Position numbers and translations under genes: made by a program. The notes below the pieces were generated by a model. It saw only the letters and a list, made by a program, of their open reading frames with translations, did no database searches and had not been told where the DNA came from. 64,000 nucleotides of DNA from Sialis fuliginosa (Eukaryota; Arthropoda; Insecta; Megaloptera; Sialidae): contig OY540813.1 of assembly GCA_961205875.1 (NCBI GenBank), positions 17,269,001 through 17,333,000 on the forward strand. Direction: 5' to 3'. Position 1 is the stretch's first letter; each line of letters opens with the position of its first letter. Of the stretch, positions 11,930 to 21,926 are shown one piece after another.

Positions 11930-13040
11930 ATTTAGTATATGTGTATTTGTTATTTTAACAATACGGGCCTAAAATATCACTAAATACGTGTCTGTACTTT
12001 TTTTTTATTTTATTAAATTTAATAATAATATCTTATGTTTCTATGCTGTATTTATTGTAAATATTGAAATTTTCTGTTTCGCTACTTATGGTATTCATTA
12101 CAGAAAATCGTAAATATCTCGACTCCTGTGCTAGATAGAGGGTTGTTTTGCCCCCTAATCCCCTAGAATCCCGAAGTATTTTTCCCGCCGGATCGAATGA
12201 AACCAGTTGCAACTCTTCATCTGTGACAGGGGGCGAGTTGTGAGTTTATTAATTAATTTAATACACGGGCCTCAAATATCACTCAATACGCTTCTGTACA
12301 ATTTTTTTTAAATTAATTAAATTATAAGCAAGGTTTCTATTTAGTATATGTGTATTTGTTATTTTAACAATACGGGCCTAAAATATCACTAAATACGTGT
12401 CTGTACTTTTTTTTCATTTTATTAAATTTAATAATAATATCTTATGTTTCTATGCTGTATTTATTGTAAATATTGAAATTTTCTGTTTCGCACTTATGGT
12501 ATTCATTACAGAAAATCGTAAATATCTCGACTCCTGTGCTAGATAGAGGGTTGTTTTGCCCCCCAATCCCCTAGAATCCCGAAGTATTTTTCCCGCCGGA
12601 TCGAATGAAACCAGTTGCAACTCTTCATCTGTGACAGGGGGCGAGTTGTGAGTTTATTAATTAATTTAATACACGGGCCTCAAATATCACTCAATACGCT
12701 TCTGTACAATTTTTTTTAAATTAATTAAATTATAAGCAAGGTTTCTATTTAGTATATGTGTATTTGTTATTTTAACAATACGGGCCTAAAATATCACTAA
12801 ATACGTGTCTGTACTTTTTTTCCATTTTATTAAATTTAATAATAATATCTTATGTTTATATGCTGTATTTATTGTAAATATTGAAATTTTCTCTGTTTCG
12901 CTACTTATGGTATTCATTACAGAAAATCGTAAATATCTCGACTCCTGTGCTAGATAGAGGGTTGTTTTGCCCCCCAATCCCCTAGAATCCCGAAGTATTT
13001 TTCCCGCCGGATCGAATGGAACCAGTTGCAACCCTTCATC
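11930..13040 (-). repeat. Right-arm array of 409-bp units in the hAT element
   Basis: This is the inverted counterpart of the left arm. The anchor complement (AACCAGTTGCAACYCTTCATC) lies at about 12203, 12612 and 13020. Unlike the left arm, all three units are complete. The outer units of both arms share variants (an ATTCGATCCGGCGGG unit preceded by GGTTCC rather than GGTTTC), so the arms have diverged little from each other. Confidence 0.85.
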
Positions 13041-13435
13041 TGTGACAGGGGGCGAGTTGTGAGTTTATTAATTAATTTAATACACGGGGGTCTTAAATAT
13101 CACTAAATACGTGTCTGGACTTAAAAAAAAAATTAATTCAAGAAGTGACAATAACCCCCATCATGCATCATAATTATATTATTACGCCAAAGTACAGGTA
13201 GTAATAGTTTATTCGTAATTTTTTAGTTAGAATAATCTGAAACTAACGAATGATTATTCGTTATTCGAAGATCTTACGAATAAAAACTAATCAATCGTTA
13301 TTCGTGAGTACTCGTGATTACGAATAACTATATTTTTATTCGCTAGTTGCGAATAATGTGCGGTTTATTCGTTATTCGTCAATTTTTCAATCGACTAAAA
13401 AAATTAATCGTCTGATGCCCAACTCTGTATACTAT

Positions 13436-13695
13436 ACAATACTTTTTCTTAATCTATATACAATATACATATAATTTATGTAAAAAAATATGTCGTAAGT
13501 TACTGACTCAAACACGCCGAGTCTAAACTCCTACACCTAGAAACGTGAAATTTTAATGGTATCGTCCTTTTATGACGATAATATCCACTAAGAAAGTATT
13601 TTCCAAAATTCAACCTCTAACAGGTCGGAAAAGGTGATGGTGATTTTTTTTAAGACGTTTATCTGCATAACTGCTTATTTTATACATATTTAAAA
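13436..13695. other. AT-rich spacer
   Basis: Short intergenic DNA between the hAT target duplication and the next repeat; nothing recognised. Confidence 0.4.
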
Positions 13696-14012
13696 ACTAG
13701 CTGTGCCCGCGGCTTCGCTACCGTGGACTACGGAATTACTGTTTAGGATTTTTGAAAAATATAGTTGAATTATTTTAGATCTTTTTATTCTACGTAATTC
13801 TTTACAACATTATATTGTTCAATATTTAACGGTTTAGGCAGCGTATTGCAAAAGAACGCGCTGACGGCAAATTTTTTTCCGACTTGATTTACTATTATCG
13901 TCACTGCTTATTCCTTATGTTACCTAACGTAACAAAATATATACCGGTTCTTGAGTGATAAGCGCACTAACGAACAGACAGACAGACGTTGCGTTTTATA
14001 ATATATACAGAT
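13696..14012. repeat. Common arthropod dispersed repeat (ACTAGCTGTGCCCGCGGCTTCGC type)
   Basis: It starts with ACTAGCTGTGCCCGCGGCTT and ends near a GACAGACAGACGTTGCGTTT segment followed by TATAATATATACAGATA. This head and tail pattern is common in arthropod genomes. I do not assign a superfamily. A copy in the opposite orientation with the same tail and head types encloses 19098-20262. Confidence 0.6.
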
Positions 14013-14399
14013 ATAGATGAATTCAGACAAAATTTTCTTCTATTAAAATAAAAATACACGTGTATCGCGATGTTTCATAGTTCAACCTTAATAGGAGTAA
14101 AAAAATGTTCTAGATTAGCAATAAAAATATTTTTAAATTTTATACATTATAAATGTTCAGAAAATAAAAACAACGCGGGCGGCCACTAGTAGGAATATAA
14201 AATTAAATATCTTTGAACAATTGATTGCGCTATATTTTTTAACTGCACAAATATATGTATACAAATACATGATATTCATATATTTTAAATTATAAAATAA
14301 TAAATAAATTGTAAAACTTAAGACATCGAAATGTTATTATAATAGTTAAACACTATAGCACATCCAGATGTGTTTTGTATAAATTAGAGAAGTATTGTA

Positions 14400-15043
14400 C
14401 AGTCGGCACTCGTTTATTCTAAGCCTTCTGAATCGTTTTGAATCGAGGAAGTCGCGTTTATTCGAAGTCGAGAAGAGCTCCCACCAAGTTATGTATAGAT
14501 CCTTGACCAATCAGCTTTGGCGCGGGAATTGACGTCACCACGAAGATGTATTCAAATGTTATAAATGTATAATAGAATATCAATTACAAGAAATCCTTTA
14601 TTTATTCTTGTCTTCGTATTTTTTGATATTTTAACAACATATACAATCAAAGAAGTACAAATTCGACATTGCAAAATTATGAAAAAGCTATCACAGACAA
14701 TTTTGTCTATTCGGGAAGTGTCATTTTTATTATTCTTAAGTTGGCAATACGTTATGTGATAAATGTCTATATACCTTGGTATTTAATATTTATCGTTATA
14801 TAATAGTTAATCGTGATAGTGAAATAATTTTACTTTATTTTTAATTTCGAATATTGCAAAATATGAGCAAGGTGACGAGTGACGACGGTGATAAGTGTAA
14901 ATTATAATATGTATATATTCTATATGACCTAACCTCAAATCTATAGATATGAAATATGTTCGTTTACGAAGGAGAAAAAATTACGAATAAACGAAACTCG
15001 GCATTTCAGATAAACGAGACTTAGAATAAACGGGTCCCGACTG
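14400..15043. mobile_element. pogo/Tigger-like MITE (644 bp)
   Basis: The termini CAGTCGGCACTCGTTTATTC and GAATAAACGGGTCCCGACTG are imperfect inverted repeats flanked by TA on both sides (14398-14399, 15044-15045). CGTTTATTC/CGTTTATCTGAA motifs repeat near both ends, as in pogo-type ends. The only open frame (64 codons) is not a transposase. The centre (about 14500-14760) is shared with the MULE-like MITE at 39181-39647 and carries CCAATCAG (14507), TTTGGCGCGGGAA (14516), TGACGTCA (14530) and TATAAAT (14560). Confidence 0.75.
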
Positions 15044-15045
15044 TA

Positions 15046-16735
15046 ATTCCAATATATCAGATATGTCCCCTTTCTTAATTAATTAATCGATGTTGATATA
15101 TGTATATAAGTAACATACGTATATTTATAAATTACAAGAGATAAATTTCACTTGAATACAAAAAATAAAATAAAAAACTTTATCCATCAAACAAAAAACC
15201 CCTATAGTTGAATCTGCAAAAAGATGTTTGAAATTAGAGTAATCAGAAACTAATGTGGTCGCCGACGAAAGTAATGAGATAATTCTAAGTATGTGGAAGA
15301 TAATATTGATGATCTCTAAAGAAAACTTGACGTAAGCCACATTAAAGAAGCTTTTCTACAGCCGAAAAACACGACGGCAGTTTCAATTTTTTTGGCATTA
15401 ATGAACATTATACAGCCAGATTTACAAAATATATTATGATAATTCTGATAATGCATCTATACGTCATTTATATTTACAATATTTGAGTACCTATAAGTAT
15501 GTTCTAATATTGCACACACCAAGCAAGCGTACCCCCAATTTCACCAAATTCTGTTATTTTTAACAATCTTGTAAATCTCCAAAAGGACCAATCAGAACTC
15601 ATCATTTGCTTTTTAACAGATGGATATATAAGTTGTTACTACAAACATACTGGTAACATAGATTGATAAAATTGAGTATTAGACTTAGTCTGTGTTCTAT
15701 TCTCGATCTATTTTTTCAAATACAAATACAAAGTTCATTATGTTGAATTTCGGAAGTTTTTAAGCCGTGGAAACACGCTACAGTTCGCAAAATGTAATAA
15801 TTCAACATCAAGCCTTTTTAATTCATTTCATCCATTATCAGAATAAAACCCTGTTTGAACTCAAATTTGGATAACTAGAAATAATAAAAATTGTCGTAAA
15901 AAATGACAATATTATATTGATATACTTTTTTTTGTTAATTTAATGGGTGTGCCAGTGCCTAGCCAAGTTACGGCTCATCGACTTACGTTGCTTCGCATAT
16001 ACGTACATTTTCAATCACTGGCCAGTTGGCTTTCGGGCCTCCTTACACCTGGAACCTCCTGACATTTCATCAGTCCTGCCACCGTTTAGTATGCTAGAAC
16101 AGTGGATATATTTGAGTTTTTATAGTATGACTGTAAAAATAACTATTTCCTTGAAAAGGCCTCGCTAACAAAATTAACATTGCAGCCTCTACTTGACTTT
16201 CCTTTTATAGATAAATTTCTGCAAACACCCATGTCTACACTAAAATCTCAAGTTCACATCTGGGTAATACAGGAAGAAACGCATTAATAGACAAATATAG
16301 GTATAAAGGTGGCGATAATAACATTAAAACATTGATATTACTTGCGACTAACTCAAGAAGTTCCCCCAACTTGTAACTAAAGTTCTTGAAACTTAATTAA
16401 ATCAAGTCTAGGTTTCCATTCTAATAATAATTCTCTTAGGTACATACATAATCTCTAGACTTCTGAATAAACAACACGTCTTCTTAGATCTTGCTTGATC
16501 AATAAATTGTCATACCATTCAGAATGTTTATGTATCTAAAATACACTCTACCACAGTATTGCATTTTAAATACATAATTAAAAATTAGGTAAACAAAATA
16601 GGCGTATAGTTAATATATGTAGTGTACATTACATTAATATTGTATGTGTGTCTAATTTCTGGTTTACATAAATTATAGATAAATGAACGAAGCCGTGGGT
16701 AAAAGTTAGTAAAATATACAATCAATTTATATATA
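15046..16735. other. AT-rich intergenic DNA
   Basis: It contains the second copy of the dispersed repeat (15515-15900). The remaining sequence, including a 73-codon frame at 15947-16168, shows no recognisable gene. The last two bases are the TA target of the Tc1 element. Confidence 0.4.
15515..15900 (+). repeat. Dispersed repeat, copy 2
   Basis: It starts TTGCACACACCAAGCAAGC and contains AAACACGCTACAGTTCGCAA and GGATAACTAGAAATAATAAA. It follows the order of the copy at 4735-5075 with extra sequence in its first half. Confidence 0.5.
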
Positions 16736-17601
16736 CACCGTGACAATTATATTCTGATACAAATGAAAACGCTAAAATATTAAATGTATAATAAAGTTTC
16801 AGTTAAGTTTTTATTCAATTCTTAAAGTAGATATACACATGTATGTATATATTGAAAATTTGTAATAAGTGTTTGAGAATAGCTCCTCGTTTAGCTTTGA
16901 TAACTAGCTTCAATCTTCTTTCAAAATCATTGCAAGCGGCATTTTGTACCAAATTTTGAGAATAACATTCTTAAATTGCTGCAAATTTGAGAATTTTTAA
17001 TCTGGGAGCTTAGACAACATAGGTATATGAGCATCCAAATAATCGGAGGATTACAATCGGGAGAACTTGGCGGCCATTCATTCTTCAACAAAAAACCAAC
17101 CAAATTATCCTTACACCATGCTTGAATAATATTTGCTGTGTTTAAGAGGGCATTAATTTTATTAATTGCATTAATTTTTATTGAAAAAAAAAATACTTTT
17201 GGGCTGATTGCACCCCAAACCATGACCGACGCAGCGTTCTAGAATCTTAGAATGTGTATTTTGTCTTCCGGGATGTCCTCAATCTTAGCAGACCAACTTT
17301 GTCATACTGGGAATTGTGGGATTACTCCGGAACAAACAACTTTTTGTCAGAAAATATAAATTCCTCACCAGCGTGCCAAGCCATTTTTTAAATATTATTT
17401 CTGGATATACTTTCATGCTCGAAATTTTTATTAAGACTAATTAAAATTGACAATTAATTGTGCTACATGATATAGTAGATGATAACATAACGGTACTTTT
17501 AATTGTTCTTTTGTAAAGAATGGGCTAAAAATAGGCTAAAATAATGCCAATAACGGTACATCGTCGTTAAAGAGTTGTATCATAATATAATTGTCACGGT
17601 G
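16736..17601 (-). mobile_element. Degenerate Tc1/mariner element (866 bp)
   Basis: The inverted termini CACCGTGACAATTATATTCT (left) and AATATAATTGTCACGGTG (right) are flanked by TA at 16734-16735 and 17602-17603. The interior holds a broken minus-strand Tc1 transposase. At under 0.9 kb it is shorter than intact Tc1 elements (about 1.3-1.6 kb). Confidence 0.85.
16870..17400 (-). pseudogene. Tc1 transposase remnant
   Basis: The minus-strand frame from 17223 begins MVWGAISPK, matching the MVWG(A/C)I block of Tc1 transposases. It is followed after frame damage by EWPPSSPDCNPPI, the W-P-x-S-P-D-x-N-P block that carries the second catalytic Asp. The Pro-Ile-Glu context normally following (NPIENxW) is altered, and the segment holding HTS and the first Asp is missing or frameshifted. 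Upstream on the minus strand (17230-17400) further protein-like sequence is out of frame. It is inactive. Confidence 0.8.
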
Positions 17602-17615
17602 TAATATACATTATA

Positions 17616-18175
17616 CAGGGTGGGCCACTTATCTATTTATGATTTTGTTTTCTAATATCTTGTGAAATATTTTATGAAATTCTTTGAAATTTTCACAGAA
17701 CGCAAACCAAACATATAATTTTTTTGTGTAACTTTCAGATCCTCGATGCGGTGAAAGAATTTTTTTTTACAAAATTTGAATTTTGTAAGGGTGCCACTTC
17801 AAACCTTTCAGAATTTTTCGAATTTTCAGTACAACGAGTTGAGCTGTGGTCATTTTCGGTAAAATGAGCTTCAGCCTGCTCATCTGCTTTTTCCGTACGA
17901 GCCCGTCTCTATTAGTGATTGATGCCATTTGTAAACGCTGTGATGAGATGGCGCCTCCCGGTCAAAATCAGCTTGAAATGTTCATCGAACCAGAACAACT
18001 TTTGACACGCTCTCCAACCGCATATACCATTTTGAAAATTTAAATAAAATCAATAATATTCTAATTGGCGATCTATATGATTGGTCTATGTTCTCTGAAA
18101 ATTTCAAAGAATTTCATAAAATATTTCAAAAGATATTAGAAAACAAAACCATGAATAGATAAGTGGCCCATCCTG
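17616..18175. mobile_element. TA-flanked palindromic MITE (560 bp)
   Basis: The ends CAGGGTGGGCCACTTATC and GATAAGTGGCCCATCCTG are flanked by TA (17614-17615, 18176-18177). The inverted arms extend for about 90 bp through a TTTTGTTTTCTAATATCTTG block. The centre (about 17846-18043) has a 65-codon frame that I do not recognise. It sits 14 bp from the end of the Tc1 element. The termini resemble mariner-type MITE ends. Confidence 0.8.
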
Positions 18176-18177
18176 TA

Positions 18178-18880
18178 TATGCTCACCCTGTATACAGGTG
18201 CATAATTTGTATTTAATGTATGTAGCACACACACAGATACACTTGCTGTAACATTGATTATTTATTTTTATTGTTTTCACAGCGTTTGTTTTATGTAGCA
18301 AAAAGATAAGGCACTCGAATGACACTCACTGTGTTAATATCATAAAAACTAAATAGCACCGTTTTTATTTTGCACAATAACGACAAAATACTTTTAGTAC
18401 ATCTGTACTATTCGACGACAAGGTGAAGATGTTTTTTATTATAATATGTACAAGTATACTTGCGCGACCTATAATGCTTCTATTCATCCCAGGTATAAAT
18501 AATCATGATCTTACATTTCGTATTTGTCAATAAAATGCTAGTCGTATATTAAATGACACGTGACATAAATTATTTAGTTAATAATATGTGCCTATAAACG
18601 AATATATGTATATGTATTTCACTTTAGGATTAGATGATAAATGACATCCCTCTTGATCTGACATATGACAAGATACATGATCAAACCCACAATGTATTCT
18701 ATGGTACATTATAAAATGTGATGTCAATAATAACCAACCAATCTTAATACAGATGATTTAGTATGATAAATGTTAATGTAATCTGTTAATATTTTCAAAT
18801 ATAATTGTTAATTAAATACCAATTGAGCCGTTAACAACTAAAGTTGGCTTTATAAACGTAATTTACATAAATATAGCACA
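18178..18880. other. AT-rich spacer
   Basis: A short CACCCTGTATACAGGTG palindrome follows the MITE (about 18184-18200). No gene is seen. Confidence 0.4.
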
Positions 18881-18888
18881 CTCTTATT

Positions 18889-19002
18889 CAGTGGTGTAGC
18901 TAGAGTTCGCTGCGCCCCCGGCGAAAACTGAAAAAGCACCTCCCTCCCCTAATGTAATTGAAGATCTTTTTTTTCGTTGGTATGAGCATAGCTACGCCAC
19001 TG
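18889..19002. mobile_element. Tiny hAT MITE (114 bp)
   Basis: CAGTGGTGTAGCTA at the left is inverted as TAGCTACGCCACTG at the right, with a perfect 8-bp duplication CTCTTATT at 18881-18888 and 19003-19010. Confidence 0.85.
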
Positions 19003-19097
19003 CTCTTATTATCAACGTACAAATAAACCTGTGCAGAAAATGATTTTTTAAATTAGAACAGGCCTGTGTTAAGGAATTTGTATTTTAATAATTATAA

Positions 19098-20262
19098 CCC
19101 ATACTAATATATCTGTCTATCTATTTATTACCATTTTGGGCCAAACCGCTGAACTGATATTGATGAAATTTGACAGGGAGGTAGCTTGGTTCCCGAGGAA
19201 GGACATAGGCTACTTTGTATCCCGAAAAATTAATTAGATAAGAAAATGAGTGTATATGTTACCGGCAATGTATGAAATACGGCATTCTATAGAATTCCTA
19301 GGTATTTTATAGAATGCCTAAAATCACCAGGCAATGTATGAAATGAATTTAATTATATACATTTCCTAGGCATTCTATAGAATACCTAATTGATAGCCGG
19401 CAATGTATGAAATATAAACAATAATAGGGCGAATCGATCAATTTTGGTCCAGGTACAGATGTTAACTTTCTTTATGTTATAAAATACTGATGCAAATATA
19501 CAATAAAAAAATCTTGGTTCATTCTCGATAGCTGTAGGTAGGTTTCTAGATTACAATTCAGTATTGTAGGTACAATACTGATTTATTTATCAATATAAAC
19601 ATTTTATATTTACGTGTTATATAATAGAAAAATGTATGTATGAAATGTATGTCCAGTAAAGTAGCACAGTAATCTCGGAAACGGCTGTATAAAAAAATAC
19701 GTAAGTTCTTTTGTTAGTCCGACGAAAAATTGCTGTCATTTTAATTCGACTGAATTTTATTAAACTTTTTTTCTTGCGTTTGTACAGTGAAAAATTAATA
19801 GTATGTATTGATAGTATATTTTAATCCGATTTCCGGCTCTATCAGAATTTTTTTTACAAAAATATTTATTGTGCTGGAAATTAAAATAATATATTTTGAT
19901 AATTAAAATAAAGTGAGAATAGATAAAAATATAGGTATAAAAAATATTAATTAATTAAATAATACCTATCTACTTTATTAATATCATTTTGTCTTTTATT
20001 TCATACATTTCCTAATATTATCTTGGCATTCTATAGAATGCCTAGGCAAAGTATATAATAAATTTCTATTAAACAAATATTTCATACTTTGCCTGAATTA
20101 CATACATTGCCGGTAACATATATACTTTTGCACGCATGATAGGTTATGTTCTTTTAGTGACATCTAGCGTGCAAATGCGAAACTAAAAACCGTTTTATCG
20201 ACTATGATAACAGAAATTTGTATTACCTAACCTGTCTTCCACGCGGACAAAGTCACGGGTAA
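19098..20262. repeat. Common arthropod dispersed repeat interrupted by a palindromic element
   Basis: The left part (ACTAATATATCTGTC, then an AAACCGCTGAACTGATATTG segment and a GAGGAAGGACATAGGCTACT segment) and the right part (ending CCACGCGGACAAAGTCACGG) are the two halves of one repeat type. This is the reverse orientation of the 13696-14012 copy. The interruption is the element at 19253-20124. Confidence 0.6.
19253..20124. mobile_element. Palindromic element with repeated GGCATTCTATAGAATGCC subterminal motifs
   Basis: The termini TATATGTTACCGGCAATGTA and TACATTGCCGGTAACATATA are inverted copies. Within each end the self-complementary motif GGCATTCTATAGAATGCC (or near variants) recurs at about 19283, 19305, 19368 and 20025. 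It alternates with GGCAATGTATGAAAT or GGCAAAGTATG-type blocks. The interior is AT-rich without a transposase. I do not recognise the superfamily. Confidence 0.65.
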
Positions 20263-20264
20263 AA

Positions 20265-21405
20265 AAATGACAATGATTTTTTCTTTACAATTTTGATATC
20301 AGCGGGCTTGGTCCTAATCCGACAACTCAGTAGTATTTATGAATATGTTATGCGTGTGTATTGGTGTTTTGTGTGCATTTGGAGTGTAAGACAAGAACAC
20401 AAGAAGAATGGGGAATTTGCTGATGGGCCAATCATCTCAGATTTTGACGAACTGGGGGCCATGAATTACAGGAGTGTATGTTATAGGCCATAAAGACACT
20501 TAGGGTTTAGGGTGATATTTATATATTCTATAATTTTAGGGTCTTATTAAAAAAATGTTAATCAACAGTAGTTTCGGTATTGATTTTATTAAACCAAACA
20601 TTTATATTGAATAATTAGATGAGGCACACATTAAAAAATTATACAATACATATTTTAAATAAAATGTGTAAAAATTAAAAGGAGTTGATTCCCAAAAAAC
20701 GGGTGTAAGGCCACGGGGGTGTACTAGTTAAAAATATATATATGTATATATGTATAGCTGCTCGTGATTCCACGTCTCAAGTTACTTACATTTAATATCC
20801 TTATATGTAAATGTTTAGTTCATCTGAAGTTACAAACATGGGTATAATAAGTTTGCACATTAGTTTTGTTACATAAATAGATGTGCGCGGAAGATAGAGA
20901 AAGAAAATCATACTAAAATAAACTTATGATTTGCATACAACAAAAACATTCATAATATAAACATAGAATAGATATTAAAAATTAAAGGTACCTACATACC
21001 ACACATTATAAATTTCATCCGAATATTATTCAAAGCGGTGCACGAGTACAAAAAAATGTACAAATACTTTCTAAAAATATAGCTTTAAATTTATGTAATT
21101 GCAATTACAATTACATTTGTATTTTCAAAAGTACTTAATTACATTTACATATGTATTTTATTTAATATCAACAAATGTATATAACTTTATATACATTTTA
21201 TTACATTTATATACATATTTGTACTTGTACTTACAAGTACCAAAACTTTTATTCAGGAATGAAATTTTAGTGGAAATGTTTTTATAATATGTAAATATTT
21301 TAAAAGAAAAGATCGACATTCGTTCTGTAATATTGGGAAGAAGTTAAACACGCACTATTTTAAATGAAATGAGAAATAGTGAAGAGTATTTAATAAACTT
21401 AATAA
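20265..21405. other. AT-rich spacer without recognised genes
   Basis: A 66-codon frame (20293-20493) is the only GC-balanced piece and matches nothing I know. At 21100-21250 there is a run of TTACATTTAT/TACATTTGTA-type simple sequence. Confidence 0.4.
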
Positions 21406-21409
21406 ACAC

Positions 21410-21670
21410 TTAATAAATTATTATAGCATTTGAAGTAATATTGAATAGTATTTTTTGTGCTTTAGCAATAGCATTGAGTAAAGAATAACAAGAGAAACAA
21501 CGCAATGTATTTTGATGAAACGGGGACGATGTTCCAAGCTCTAGATGGCAGCACTCAAGCCATCTTACAATCGGAACTTGAACTAACTTATTATCCAAGA
21601 TACAAAATTATCCGTCCCGTGCCCCTCGCTTGACAGCACAGTAAGCTTAAGCTCCGCCTTTACCCAAACC
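21410..21670 (-). repeat. Dispersed repeat (CATTGAGTAAAGAATAACAA end), inverted copy of 36890-37105
   Basis: The segments CATTGAGTAAAGAATAACAA, GAAACGGGGACGATGTTCCA, GATGGCAGCACTCAAGCCAT, TTATCCAAGATACAAAATTA and AAGCTCCGCCTTTACCC follow each other in order. The same series appears on the other strand at 36890-37105. The first motif also marks the inner ends of the palindrome at 25970-26970. Confidence 0.7.
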
Positions 21671-21926
21671 AGTTTAATATATATATTACTAGTTTCTGTT
21701 CATGTTAATGTAAACATCGACGCGGCTTTAACTATTCACACGTTGTGACTTGTGATTCGTACTATTATTTTATTTTTAACCTTCTGTCGGGCGCGACTGA
21801 TCTATTTGATACATTTCTAACATGAATATGTATTTATATGTAATTGAAAAAGTTATGTTAGTAGTTGGAAAAATTATTGGTATAATAAATGTGTTATTAA
21901 AATTAAAATAATGAACAAACTCTTTT

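Larger units (their letters stand above)
10006..13427. mobile_element. Non-autonomous hAT transposon with giant inverted arms (3422 bp)
   Basis: The ends are CAGAGTTGGGCA on the left and its complement TGCCCAACTCTG on the right (one mismatch: GATGCCC), flanked by a perfect 8-bp duplication TATACTAT at 9998-10005 and 13428-13435. CAGAG termini and 8-bp duplications are hAT hallmarks. The first and last 230 bp are packed with ACGAATAA/TTATTCGT subterminal motifs in both orientations. Inside, each arm carries about three copies of a 409-bp unit, so left (10006 to about 11258) and right (about 11930-13427) arms are near-perfect inverted copies. The arms surround a 0.67-kb core holding only the 3' end of a hAT transposase. 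The element cannot encode its own mobilisation but would form a very long hairpin if transcribed. Confidence 0.9.

Noticed and set aside
17846-18043. 65-codon frame inside the 17616-18175 MITE
   Set aside because: No transposase motif could be recognised; too short to call.
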